Under the pieces are notes generated by a model that was not told the origin of the DNA, searched no databases, and worked only from the letters and a program-made list of their open reading frames with translations. 44,018 bases of DNA from Bacteroidales bacterium. GTDB taxonomy: Bacteria; Bacteroidota; Bacteroidia; Bacteroidales; GCA-2748055. The DNA lies in the NCBI GenBank assembly GCA_029931975.1, contig JAOZQY010000030.1, forward strand, positions 1 to 44,018, in the 5' to 3' direction. Below, one piece after another: positions 1-7,824 of this stretch (position 1 is its first letter; each line of letters opens with the position of its first letter). Made by a program: the position numbers and the translations under genes.

Positions 1-611
1 CCCCCATCAATCATGTCCTTATCAATGGAGAGCCTGAAACTGGAGTAACTACATTCTTTATTGATGAACAGATAGATACTGGCAAGATTCTCCTTCAGAA
101 ACGCATTTCCATAGCTGCCGATGAGACAGCGGGAGAGCTGCACGACAGGCTAATGGAACTGGGGGCAGGACTGGTGCTGCTTACAGTCCGGCAGATCTCC
201 GAAGGTCAGATGGAAGCAATGGTCCAGGATCATTTCCTGGATTCCGGTACATGCCTGAATAAAGCACCGAAAATATTTAAAGGGGATTGCCGTATTGACT
301 GGAATCTGGATGGACAAAAGATTTTTAACCTGATCCGCGGACTCAGTCCCCATCCGGGAGCATTTACTTTCCTGGTGAAGGAAAAGGACGAACAAGTGCT
401 ATGCAAGATCTTCTCGGCCACATTTGAGGAAAAGCCCCAGCCCAATGCTCCAGGGAGCATATCTATTGATGGAAAAGAATCCATGGAGGTTGCCGTAAAG
501 AATGGAGTAATCAGGATTCTCTCTATTCAACAGGAGGGAAAACGAAGAATGGATATTAAAGACTTCCTGGCAGGTTTCAGCCTCAGGAGCGAAGTGTCCC
601 GGTTTTCCTGA
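1..611 (+). CDS. fmt: Methionyl-tRNA formyltransferase, 5'-truncated by the window edge
   Basis: Transfers a formyl group from 10-formyltetrahydrofolate to initiator Met-tRNA in the cytoplasm. The open frame runs in from the window edge (first full codon at position 3) and begins PINHVLINGEPETGVT, followed by FFIDEQIDTGKILLQ, a block typical of the end of the Fmt N-terminal catalytic domain. About 203 residues are visible, covering the end of the Rossmann-like domain and the C-terminal OB-like tRNA-binding domain (around KAPKIFKGDCRIDW and LIRGLSPHPGAF). The stop is TGA at 609-611. Its 3' end overlaps the convergent recombinase fragment by 29 bases. The start and the formyl-binding residues lie outside the window. 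Confidence 0.93.
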   Translation, partial: PINHVLINGEPETGVTTFFIDEQIDTGKILLQKRISIAADETAGELHDRLMELGAGLVLLTVRQISEGQMEAMVQDHFLDSGTCLNKAPKIFKGDCRIDWNLDGQKIFNLIRGLSPHPGAFTFLVKEKDEQVLCKIFSATFEEKPQPNAPGSISIDGKESMEVAVKNGVIRILSIQQEGKRRMDIKDFLAGFSLRSEVSRFS

Positions 612-1050
612 GTTGTTTCAGATTCAGGTCGAGCCCTTCTGTTAACTTGTAGTAGAGGCTGAGCGCATTGATAAACTGCAGTTGATAGGAGCGCGAGTAC
701 CTTCCCGATACAAAAAATTCAAAATTATAGTCCTCAATGGCACCCATGCTAATTTGCCGTGGTTCAAGTCCTTCAAAATATTCGAAGAACCTTTTCACCA
801 TAAAAAGATAGCTTTTCCTCGATTTTTCAGAGTAGCCCTCCTTTTCCAACTGGCTGACAAAAAACTCCAGGTTAGCCCCTCTTGTTTTTTGTCCTTGTCT
901 GAAAAGGGATGAGATGGATTGCCACCACTCGGCTGACGGCCTTTTTGAAGTATTATCATTAAAAAAATCGATCCGCGTTTGACGGCCGTCAGGAGGCAAA
1001 ATCATTTTGATATGAAGGGGTTCAGCTTCAGCCATGGTTGAGAATTTCAT
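583..1050 (-). CDS. Orphan SAM-like core-binding domain of a tyrosine recombinase, no catalytic domain
   Basis: A 155-residue protein. Residues about 55-150 look like the N-terminal SAM-like, DNA-clamping domain of phage/Xer-type integrases: a helical stretch NLEFFVSQLEKEGYSEKSRK, then SYLFMVKRFFEYFEGL, and QLQFINALSLYYKLTEG near the end. The protein stops at the linker where the catalytic domain with the R-H-R-Y residues should begin. The DNA beyond the stop is the end of fmt, so no detached catalytic part lies next to it. It could be a remnant or a stand-alone DNA-binding protein. Functional recombinase activity is not expected. The domain assignment is by pattern only. Confidence 0.6.
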   Translation of the reverse strand: MKFSTMAEAEPLHIKMILPPDGRQTRIDFFNDNTSKRPSAEWWQSISSLFRQGQKTRGANLEFFVSQLEKEGYSEKSRKSYLFMVKRFFEYFEGLEPRQISMGAIEDYNFEFFVSGRYSRSYQLQFINALSLYYKLTEGLDLNLKQLRKTGTLRS

Positions 1051-1166
1051 ATAAATTTAAGCCACCTGCCGGTCAATGTAAAGTTTTGACAGTCAAAAAG
1101 ATTAACATGTTTTGAACAGTTTACTGGATTTTGATGTCTTTATGTTGAATCTAAACCAGATTAAAG

Positions 1167-1667
1167 ATGAAAACAGGAATTTTAGCCATTATCATGGCAA
1201 CCATCATCATGACAGGATGCTCAGCCTCATTATCCACAGCCAAAAAAGAGAATAATGCAGCTGAATATGCAAAAACAGCAGCCCTTATAGAGAGTGGTAA
1301 TTACCAGTTTGCTGTCCGATCCGCCACACCATCGGGAGGGAAAACTGTCCAGCTTACCTCTTCCTATACATTGGAAGCCAGGGATGGGACCTACGAAGCC
1401 TACCTCCCTTATTATGGAAGAGCTTATTCGGCAAGCTACGGAGGAGGAGATGGTGCTGTTGAATTCAGCGGGGAACCGGAGGATCTTAAGATCACCAGGA
1501 ATGACGACAAAAACAAAATTTCCGTGGCATTTACCATGAAGAACGATAAAGATCAGAACAAGGTCACCCTGAACATAGGTGCCTCGGGTTTCGGAAACCT
1601 GGTAATCACCAGCCAGAAGCGGCAAACCATCTCATATTACGGACTTACCAGTGCCTTGAAGGACTAA
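1167..1667 (+). CDS. DUF4251 lipoprotein
   Basis: A 166-residue protein with a lipoprotein signal peptide (MKTGILAIIMATIIMTGC, cysteine at 18), so it is probably anchored to a membrane facing the periplasm. The mature part contains Y-T-L-E-A-R-D-G-T-Y-E-A-Y-L-P-Y-Y-G-R-A-Y followed by a Gly-rich stretch and beta-strand-like repeats ending VTLNIGASGFGNLVITS, which matches the DUF4251 family of Bacteroidota. The biochemical function is unknown. The stop TAA (1665-1667) interlocks with the stop of the convergent glucosaminidase gene. Confidence 0.8.
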   Translation: MKTGILAIIMATIIMTGCSASLSTAKKENNAAEYAKTAALIESGNYQFAVRSATPSGGKTVQLTSSYTLEARDGTYEAYLPYYGRAYSASYGGGDGAVEFSGEPEDLKITRNDDKNKISVAFTMKNDKDQNKVTLNIGASGFGNLVITSQKRQTISYYGLTSALKD

Positions 1668-2674
1668 TGCTCGAAGCGGAACTGCATCTCCTCCTCTTCG
1701 TACTGCTCTTTGGTGGGCTCCAGTTTCAGAACCGGTTCCCGCTTCTTCCTTCTCAGGTAGATCTCCGAATTTTCTAAAGGTTGCTCACCCTCCATCATTA
1801 GGTTCTTCTTATAGAGGTGCTTTAGTTTTACACCGTAAATCTGGGAGATATCATACATGGTCTGGCCCGCTTCCACCCTGTGGATCTCATTTCCAGGGGC
1901 TGCTCTTCTCCGCTTGGGCTGCAGGTAGATAATTGTTCCCGGCTCAAGTTTTGAGTTCTTGTACAGGCTGTTATACCGGTAAATTTCGTTTTTGTACAGG
2001 CCCAGTTCAGCCCTCAGCGATTCCGGTGTATCGCCGGGCTCTGTCAGAATGTATTCAATCCGGTTATTCAACATAACAGTCCTGCTGGTCCCATGGGCCT
2101 GGTCAGCCAGGAAGGTGGTCGTATCCATGCCTTCCAGGCTTCCTTCCAACACCTGCAGGTCGAACTTATATAGTTCATTTTCCTCAATGATCCTTATCAG
2201 CAGGGTCGCATAATTCCTGGCAGTGGCATACCCGGCCGCTTTCAGACCCTTTGCCCAACCTCTGTAGTCGTGCGGGTTTAACTCAAAGAGGGAGGTATAC
2301 CTGGAAGATGTGCTAAGAAATTCAGAATGATCCATATAAGACTCATAGGCAGAGGCATAAGATCTGAAACACTCCTTCCGCTTGTCATCATCATGATAGA
2401 TCTTCTTTCCATTCCAATCATGACACTTGATGCCAAAATGATTATTTCCCCTGGTTGCCAGGGTGCTATTGCCGTTATTTGATTCGAGGCATCCCTGTGC
2501 CAGGGTGATACTGGCTGGGATTCCAACCCTGATCATCTCACGCATTGCCAGATCTGCAAAGGAACGAACATACTCCTCCCTGGTGTTCTGTCCCCGGGTT
2601 TCATTGCATAGAAGAGATAGCATAACCAGGGCAATCCCAATACTACCCGAAGGTTTCAACAGCTGCTTTCTCAT
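1664..2674 (-). CDS. Secreted glucosaminidase (GH73-like) with C-terminal LysM repeats
   Basis: A 336-residue exported murein hydrolase expected to cleave N-acetylglucosaminyl bonds in peptidoglycan. A signal peptide (about residues 1-28, ending NETRGQ) precedes the catalytic domain (about 30-175), which has the catalytic-glutamate segment SITLAQGCLESNNGNS, NNHFGIKC and a conserved FRSYASAYESYMDHSEFL. The C-terminal half carries two LysM-type modules (about 205-255 with EYILTEPGDTPESLRAELGL, and about 265-310 with HRVEAGQTMYDISQIYGVK) for glycan binding, then an acidic tail. The architecture is common in Bacteroidota cell-wall enzymes. It ends by a 4-base overlap with the DUF4251 gene. Confidence 0.88.
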   Translation of the reverse strand: MRKQLLKPSGSIGIALVMLSLLCNETRGQNTREEYVRSFADLAMREMIRVGIPASITLAQGCLESNNGNSTLATRGNNHFGIKCHDWNGKKIYHDDDKRKECFRSYASAYESYMDHSEFLSTSSRYTSLFELNPHDYRGWAKGLKAAGYATARNYATLLIRIIEENELYKFDLQVLEGSLEGMDTTTFLADQAHGTSRTVMLNNRIEYILTEPGDTPESLRAELGLYKNEIYRYNSLYKNSKLEPGTIIYLQPKRRRAAPGNEIHRVEAGQTMYDISQIYGVKLKHLYKKNLMMEGEQPLENSEIYLRRKKREPVLKLEPTKEQYEEEEMQFRFEH

Positions 2675-2825
2675 ACGGTCATTTTTATGTTGGTAAAAAT
2701 AGAAATATGCGCCCCTTTTCCTTCAGGTAGTTTTTAACAATCTCTCTATCACTAACGTCAGTTGATAACAATATCTTGTACCTTCCATTTTATCTGTAAC
2801 TTTATTATTCAAATAAATTGAAACC

Positions 2826-3308
2826 ATGAAACAGAGGGCATATACGGTCAGATTATTCGAATATGACCAACTTAAGGAACTCAAAAAAGAACAGGTTCTT
2901 TTAGTAAACAGTGCCATTAAAGCTGCCAGGGATGCCTATGCAATATACTCCCATTACCATGTAGGTGCCGCTGTTCGCCTGGCAAATGGAGAGATTGTTA
3001 TTGGCAGCAACCAGGAGAATGCTGCCTATCCCTCAGGCCTTTGTGCCGAGCGGGTGGCCATCTTCTATGCAGGGGCCCGTTATCCGAATGTTCCCATCCT
3101 CTCCATAGCCATCGTTGCCATGCACGATGAAATCATCCAGAAAGAGCCCGCAGTACCCTGTGGGGCATGCCGTCAGGTTATGTATGAGAAAGAATCCCAG
3201 GGTGATGCTCCCATGGAGGTAATTCTTTACGGCAGCCAGAAAATTCAGATCATCAAACAGGTTGCCGACCTCTTGCCCCTTCCTTTTAAGAAAGAGAGTC
3301 TTTCTTAA
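2826..3308 (+). CDS. cdd: Cytidine deaminase
   Basis: Zinc hydrolase that deaminates cytidine/deoxycytidine to uridine/deoxyuridine in pyrimidine salvage. The 160-residue protein contains the hallmark catalytic segment GLCAERVAI (zinc Cys plus catalytic Glu) and the second zinc pair in PCGACRQ. NQENAAYPSG corresponds to the substrate loop. The N-terminal 25 residues (LFEYDQLKELKKEQ) extend a little beyond small tetrameric CDAs. Its last codons lie in a palindrome shared with the convergent rluA-type gene, giving the C-terminus LPFKKESLS. Confidence 0.93.
   Translation: MKQRAYTVRLFEYDQLKELKKEQVLLVNSAIKAARDAYAIYSHYHVGAAVRLANGEIVIGSNQENAAYPSGLCAERVAIFYAGARYPNVPILSIAIVAMHDEIIQKEPAVPCGACRQVMYEKESQGDAPMEVILYGSQKIQIIKQVADLLPLPFKKESLS
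3286..3308. repeat. Palindrome holding both stop codons of cdd and the rluA-type gene
   Basis: Arms TTAAGAAAGA (3286-3295) and TCTTTCTTAA (3299-3308) are exact inverted repeats around a GAG loop. The palindrome coincides exactly with the overlap of the two convergent genes: the left TTA is the minus-strand TAA and the right TAA is the plus-strand stop. One extra T-A pair flanks it. In RNA either strand could fold into an 11-bp AU-rich hairpin, which might mark 3' ends, but there is no GC-rich stem and U-tract of a standard terminator. Confidence 0.85.
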
Positions 3309-4002
3309 AGAAGAGAGGAAAAATATCCATTTTCGGATAAGGCGCCACCACTTCAATCTTTTCTTTCTTTACCGGGTGAACAAAGGATATTTTCCTGGCA
3401 TGCAGACTGATGCCCCCGTTGGGATTGGATCTGCGGGCACCATATTTCCTGTCCCCTTTTATCACACTGCCCATGGCTGAAAGTTGCACCCTGATCTGGT
3501 GATGTCGGCCAGTCTCCAGGATCACCTCCAGTAAAAAATAGCGGTCCGAAGCTGCCACTTTCCTATAGTGAAGGCGGGCAAATTTGGATCCGCTCACCTC
3601 ATTATCGTGCGGATAACTTTTATTCTGTTTCGTGTTCCTGGTCAGGTAATGTTCAAGGATCCCGGACTCGGGTTGCGGGCAACGCTCCACGATAGCGTGG
3701 TAGATTTTTTCCACTTCCTTCTCCTTGAAGAGTGCAGCCATCCTGCTTAGGGCTTTACCGGTCTTGGCAAATACCACTGCACCACTCACGGGTCGATCGA
3801 GCCTGTGTGGGATGCCAAGGAAAACCTCCCCCGGTTTCTTATCGCGCTCCTTGATAAAATCCTTCAAAAGCCGATCCAGCGACACATCTCCAGTCTTATC
3901 TCCCTGTACAATATGGGAGACTTTTTTATTCACAATCATCAGGTGATTGTCCTCATACAGAATCGTAGCAGGGGGTTTTAAGATGTTCATTACACTATCC
4001 AC
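3286..4002 (-). CDS. RluA-family RNA pseudouridine synthase (no S4 domain)
   Basis: Converts specific uridines in rRNA or tRNA to pseudouridine. The 238-residue protein has the family signature HRLDRPVSG, with the catalytic Asp in RLDR, and the later LETGRHHQIRVQLSAMG and GDRKYGA motifs of the RluA fold. It starts directly with YEDNHLMIVNKK, so the N-terminal S4 RNA-binding domain of RluC/RluD is absent. This resembles short single-domain RluA-like enzymes. The target nucleotide cannot be assigned from sequence. It shares its final 23 bases with cdd and ends FFKKDSLS. It lies 16 bases downstream of panB on the same strand and is probably co-transcribed with it. Confidence 0.9.
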   Translation of the reverse strand: MDSVMNILKPPATILYEDNHLMIVNKKVSHIVQGDKTGDVSLDRLLKDFIKERDKKPGEVFLGIPHRLDRPVSGAVVFAKTGKALSRMAALFKEKEVEKIYHAIVERCPQPESGILEHYLTRNTKQNKSYPHDNEVSGSKFARLHYRKVAASDRYFLLEVILETGRHHQIRVQLSAMGSVIKGDRKYGARRSNPNGGISLHARKISFVHPVKKEKIEVVAPYPKMDIFPLFFKKDSLS

Positions 4003-4018
4003 TATTTACCAGGCACTA

Positions 4019-4834
4019 TTAATACTGTTCATTTTCATTGGGGAAAGAGCAGGAACGAACATCGCTAATATAGTTCTGTACGGCTCCTTTTATCTCCATC
4101 TGCAGATTATGGTATCGCCTCAGGAAGCGGGGTGAAAACTCCTGGGTAATGCCCAGCATATCATGTAAAACCAGTACCTGTCCATTGACATCGGCACCTG
4201 CTCCAATTCCTATGGTTGGAATTTTAATGGCCCTGGTCACCTCACCGGCCAGCTTAGCAGGGATTTTCTCAAGCACCACCGCGAAACATCCCGCTTCGGC
4301 AAGGATCTCAGCATCTGTTTTTAACTTCTCGGCCTCCTCCTTACCAGTGGCCCGAACTACATAAGTTCCGAATTTATGAATGGCCTGGGGGGTTAGTCCC
4401 AGGTGTCCCATCACTGGAATTCCTGCAGAAAGAATACGCTCAATGGACTCCTTGATCTCAATACCACCCTCCATCTTTATGGCGCTTGCTCCCGTTTCCT
4501 TCATTATCCGGATGGCCGATGCCAGCGCCTCCTTGGAATTTCCCTGGTAGGTGCCAAAGGGCAAATCAACAACCACCAGTGCCCTGCTACATCCTCTTAC
4601 AACCGAAGCCGCATGATAAATCATATTATTGAGGGTAATGGGCAGGGTGGTCTCATGACCGGCCATCACATTGGAAGCTGAATCTCCCACCAGGATCACA
4701 TCAATACCTGCCTGGTCTACCAGACGGGCAAAGGAATAATCATAGGCGGTCAACATAGCTATTTTTTCCCCTTTCAGCTTCATTGCCAGAAGTACATGGG
4801 TAGTAACTCGTTTTACATTGCTGTGCAGTGTCAT
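4019..4834 (-). CDS. panB: 3-methyl-2-oxobutanoate hydroxymethyltransferase
   Basis: First committed step of pantothenate (coenzyme A) synthesis: transfers a hydroxymethyl group from 5,10-methylenetetrahydrofolate to alpha-ketoisovalerate to give ketopantoate. The 271-residue protein has the family blocks [37 protein letters not shown] (metal-binding Asp in GDS), [24 protein letters not shown] and [20 protein letters not shown]. The length is close to the usual ~264 residues. The start at 4834 gives [19 protein letters not shown]. No panC or panD is nearby. It appears to be followed by the pseudouridine synthase gene in one transcript. Confidence 0.95.
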   Translation of the reverse strand: MTLHSNVKRVTTHVLLAMKLKGEKIAMLTAYDYSFARLVDQAGIDVILVGDSASNVMAGHETTLPITLNNMIYHAASVVRGCSRALVVVDLPFGTYQGNSKEALASAIRIMKETGASAIKMEGGIEIKESIERILSAGIPVMGHLGLTPQAIHKFGTYVVRATGKEEAEKLKTDAEILAEAGCFAVVLEKIPAKLAGEVTRAIKIPTIGIGAGADVNGQVLVLHDMLGITQEFSPRFLRRYHNLQMEIKGAVQNYISDVRSCSFPNENEQY

Positions 4835-5075
4835 GGGAATTGGGTTATTGATAAATGGTTAATCGTTATTGGTTATTGTACAAAGTTTGCAATAAATTTC
4901 CTTTTGGCAGTCAATTTGTCAGTAAACATGACATACAAAAGGCAGATATTTCAACATATTTGTGCCAATATAACAACTGAGACCGGAAATATGCGATTGG
5001 CATAATCTTAGATAGGCCTTTGGTATCGATGTAGAAATAAGATAGAAAACAGATAGAAATAAACAGATATTAGTT

Positions 5076-6995
5076 ATGAGTAAAATTATTGGAATTGATT
5101 TAGGAACAACAAACTCTTGTGTATCGGTAATGGAAGGCAACGAGCCTGTTGTAATCCCCAACAGCGAAGGAAAAAGAACCACTCCCTCAGTAGTGGCTTT
5201 TGTTGAAAACGGAGAGCGCAAAGTGGGCGACCCGGCCAAAAGGCAGGCGATCACCAACCCCACCAAAACTGTATCCTCCATCAAAAGGTTCATGGGTGAG
5301 ACCTTTGACAGGGTAAGTAAAGAAGTGGCACGTGTGCCTTATAAGGTTGTAAAAGGTGAGAACAATACACCACGTGTTCAGATTGAAGACCGCAAATACT
5401 CCCCACAAGAGATATCTGCCATGGTTCTTCAGAAGATGAAAAAGACTGCTGAGGACTACCTTGGTCACGAGGTAAAAGAGGCTGTCATTACTGTACCGGC
5501 ATATTTCAGCGACTCACAGCGCCAGGCCACCAAAGAGGCCGGAGAGATTGCCGGACTTCAGGTAAAAAGGATCATCAACGAACCTACTGCCGCATCTCTG
5601 GCATATGGGCTTGACAAAAAGACTTCAGATCTGAAAATCGCCGTATTTGACCTGGGTGGAGGGACCTTCGATATTTCCATCCTCGAACTGGGTGATGGTG
5701 TTTTCGAGGTTAAATCCACCAATGGAGATACCCACCTGGGTGGTGATGATTTCGACCAGGTGATTATCGACTGGCTGGCTGATGAGTTTAAAAAAGATGA
5801 GGGACTCGATCTGAAAAAGGATCCCATGGCTCTTCAGCGTCTGAAAGAAGCTGCTGAGAAAGCGAAGATTGAGCTTTCCAGTGCTACACAGACTGAGATC
5901 AATTTGCCTTATATTATGCCGGTTGATGGTGTTCCCAAGCACCTTGTTAAAACTTTGACCAGGGCCAAATTTGAGAACCTGGCCGACAAGCTGATCCAGG
6001 CCACCATCGAACCATGCAAGAAGGCACTGAAAGATTCAGGTCTCAAGCAAAGCGACATCAACGAAGTAATCCTTGTGGGTGGATCAACACGTATCCCTTC
6101 CATTCAGAAGGTGGTTCAGGATTTCTTCGGGAAAGCACCATCAAAAGGGGTAAACCCCGATGAGGTAGTGGCCGTTGGAGCTGCCATACAGGGTGGAGTA
6201 CTCACCGGTGAGGTGAAAGATGTACTGCTGCTCGATGTTACTCCCCTTTCACTGGGTATCGAAACAATGGGCAGTGTCAGCACCAAGCTCATCGAGGCCA
6301 ATACCACCATACCCACCAAAAAGACACAGACCTTTACCACAGCTGCAGATAATCAGCCTTCCGTAGAAATACATGTCCTGCAAGGCGAAAGGGCCCTGGC
6401 CAAGGATAACAAGACCATCGGACGCTTCCACCTGGATGGGATTCCGCCATCACAACGCGGCATTCCCCAGATCGAGGTAACTTTCGACATCGATGCCAAC
6501 GGAATCCTGAACGTAAGTGCAAAGGATAAGGGAACAGGAAAAGAACAGAGCATCCGTATTGAAGCTTCGTCCGGACTCTCCGATAGTGAAATCGAAAAGA
6601 TGAAGCAGGAGGCTAAAGAGAACGAGGAAGCCGATAAGAGTGCCAAGGAGCGCATCGACAAACTAAACGGAGCCGACAGTCTTATATTCCAATCAGAGAA
6701 GCAGCTGAAAGAGTTTGGCGAAAAACTTCCTGACGATAAGAAAGCTCCCATCGAGGAAGCCCTCAATGCTCTGAAAGAAGCACATAAATCGGAGGACCTT
6801 GCTGCCATCGACCAGGCCACTGAAACATTGAATGCTGCATGGCAAACTGCCTCACAGGATATTTACAATGCCCAGCAGTCTGCTGCGGCAGACGGACAGG
6901 CAGGTGAACAGGCAGGAGAACAGGCAGGAGAACCAGCTCCTGAAAAGGGGAATGATGATGAAGTTACCGATGTGGATTTTGAAGAGGTAAAATAG
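5076..6995 (+). CDS. dnaK: Molecular chaperone DnaK (Hsp70)
   Basis: ATP-driven chaperone that folds and protects cytoplasmic proteins with DnaJ and GrpE. The 639-residue protein has the full Hsp70 layout: nucleotide-binding domain (1-~385) with [44 protein letters not shown] and [11 protein letters not shown]; linker VLLLDVTPL; substrate-binding beta domain with [18 protein letters not shown]; helical lid; and tail. The tail ends [11 protein letters not shown], as in most bacterial DnaKs, and carries a short Gln-Ala-Gly-Glu repeat. dnaJ and grpE are not adjacent. A strong terminator follows. I could not find a convincing heat-shock operator in the 240-base upstream region. Confidence 0.98.
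   Translation: MSKIIGIDLGTTNSCVSVMEGNEPVVIPNSEGKRTTPSVVAFVENGERKVGDPAKRQAITNPTKTVSSIKRFMGETFDRVSKEVARVPYKVVKGENNTPRVQIEDRKYSPQEISAMVLQKMKKTAEDYLGHEVKEAVITVPAYFSDSQRQATKEAGEIAGLQVKRIINEPTAASLAYGLDKKTSDLKIAVFDLGGGTFDISILELGDGVFEVKSTNGDTHLGGDDFDQVIIDWLADEFKKDEGLDLKKDPMALQRLKEAAEKAKIELSSATQTEINLPYIMPVDGVPKHLVKTLTRAKFENLADKLIQATIEPCKKALKDSGLKQSDINEVILVGGSTRIPSIQKVVQDFFGKAPSKGVNPDEVVAVGAAIQGGVLTGEVKDVLLLDVTPLSLGIETMGSVSTKLIEANTTIPTKKTQTFTTAADNQPSVEIHVLQGERALAKDNKTIGRFHLDGIPPSQRGIPQIEVTFDIDANGILNVSAKDKGTGKEQSIRIEASSGLSDSEIEKMKQEAKENEEADKSAKERIDKLNGADSLIFQSEKQLKEFGEKLPDDKKAPIEEALNALKEAHKSEDLAAIDQATETLNAAWQTASQDIYNAQQSAAADGQAGEQAGEQAGEPAPEKGNDDEVTDVDFEEVK
6896..6931 (+). repeat. 12-bp tandem repeat in the dnaK tail
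   Basis: Three head-to-tail 12-base units (ACAGGCAGGTGA once, then ACAGGCAGGAGA twice) encode QAGE x3 in the disordered C-terminal tail of DnaK. The period is a multiple of three, so copy-number change would keep the frame. Confidence 0.9.
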
Positions 6996-7016
6996 AATCT
7001 CGCTTTTAAATAACCA

Positions 7017-7051
7017 GAGGCTGTTCCGCTGTGGCGGAATGGCCTCTTTTT
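7017..7051 (+). terminator. Rho-independent terminator of dnaK
   Basis: A 13-bp stem: GAGGC (7017-7021) pairs with GCCTC (7042-7046), two U-G wobbles follow, and TTCCGC (7024-7029) pairs with GCGGAA (7034-7039) around a TGTG loop. TTTTT follows at 7047-7051. The two wobbles pair only in plus-strand RNA; on the minus strand they become A-C mismatches. It therefore reads as a plus-strand terminator 22 bases after the dnaK stop. Confidence 0.9.
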
Positions 7052-7054
7052 CGT

Positions 7055-7062
7055 TATATTTG
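7055..7062 (+). promoter_or_regulatory. Bacteroidota -7 box (TATATTTG) for the MORN-S8-xseAB unit
   Basis: Exact match to TAnnTTTG directly after the dnaK terminator and only 5 bases before the ATG at 7068. No clear -33 TTTG is seen; that region is occupied by the terminator hairpin. If it is used, the transcript would be leaderless or nearly so. Confidence 0.55.
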
Positions 7063-7067
7063 AATCT

Positions 7068-7823
7068 ATGTATAGACTAGTGCTGATATGTATATGGATG
7101 TCCGCGGCTCTCGCCCTCCAGGGACAAAATGTATTGGATAATGAAGGACGAAAAACCGGACACTGGAAAGTAGATTATCCCAATGGACATACTCTCTTTG
7201 AAGGAGAGTTTGTGGAGGGTCGCCCTGCAGGTACTTTAATTCGCTATTATGAAAATGGTGCATTACGGGCCAAAATGGAATTTGATGCAGAGCTGGACCG
7301 CAGCTATGCAATTCTTTTCTATAAAAATGGGAAACCGGCAGCTGATGGATGGTATGTAAAACAGATTAAAGATTCAGTATGGACCTACTATTCTGAGTAT
7401 GATGGTTCAGTGAGGATAAGGGAACCCTATACGAATGGAAAGCTGGAAGGTATGTCCCGGAGTTATTATAGCAACGGATTGATTTCAGAGGAGGTGGAGT
7501 GGAAACAAGATAGCAGGGAAGGAGCATGGAACCAGTATTATGCGGGCGGTGTTCCAAGGCTTTCAGGTCACTATAAAAATGGTCTGCTTCACGGAGCTTA
7601 TGAGGTGTATTTTCCCGACGGGACCATTAAAATAAGGGGAACTTACCTGGAGAATAAATCTCACGGTACCTGGTATTTTTATGATGAAAACGGAGAAGAG
7701 GTCTATGCGCTGGAATATTTACATGGGGCTCCGGCCAACAAAGAGAAATACGACATTTGGATACAGGACAGCCTGAAAAAATATGAGATCTTTACTGAAC
7801 CTGAATCCTTCGAACAACGTTAA
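7068..7823 (+). CDS. Exported MORN-repeat (YwqK-like) protein
   Basis: A 251-residue protein with a signal peptide (MYRLVLICIWMSAALALQGQ) followed by at least six copies of a ~23-residue repeat of the form Y-NG---G--- with aromatic, Gly and Asn-Gly positions, for example WKVDYPNGHTLFEGEFVEGR, RYYENGALRAKMEF and QYYAGGVPRLSGHYKNG. This is the MORN-like fold often annotated as YwqK-family antitoxin in Bacteroidota. No toxin gene is adjacent, so the antitoxin label is not supported here. It is likely a periplasmic or surface beta-sheet scaffold. It is first in a compact unit with the S8 protease, one base upstream of it. Confidence 0.8.
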   Translation: MYRLVLICIWMSAALALQGQNVLDNEGRKTGHWKVDYPNGHTLFEGEFVEGRPAGTLIRYYENGALRAKMEFDAELDRSYAILFYKNGKPAADGWYVKQIKDSVWTYYSEYDGSVRIREPYTNGKLEGMSRSYYSNGLISEEVEWKQDSREGAWNQYYAGGVPRLSGHYKNGLLHGAYEVYFPDGTIKIRGTYLENKSHGTWYFYDENGEEVYALEYLHGAPANKEKYDIWIQDSLKKYEIFTEPESFEQR

Positions 7824-7824
7824 T

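Noticed and set aside
4835-5075. Heat-shock operator or CIRCE-like repeat upstream of dnaK
   Set aside because: No 9-9-9 inverted repeat and no exact TAnnTTTG box with a proper -33 element was found in this spacer.
7068-7823. Labelling the MORN-repeat protein as a YwqK-type antitoxin
   Set aside because: No toxin-like gene is adjacent and the protein is exported; the family name alone does not support a toxin-antitoxin system.
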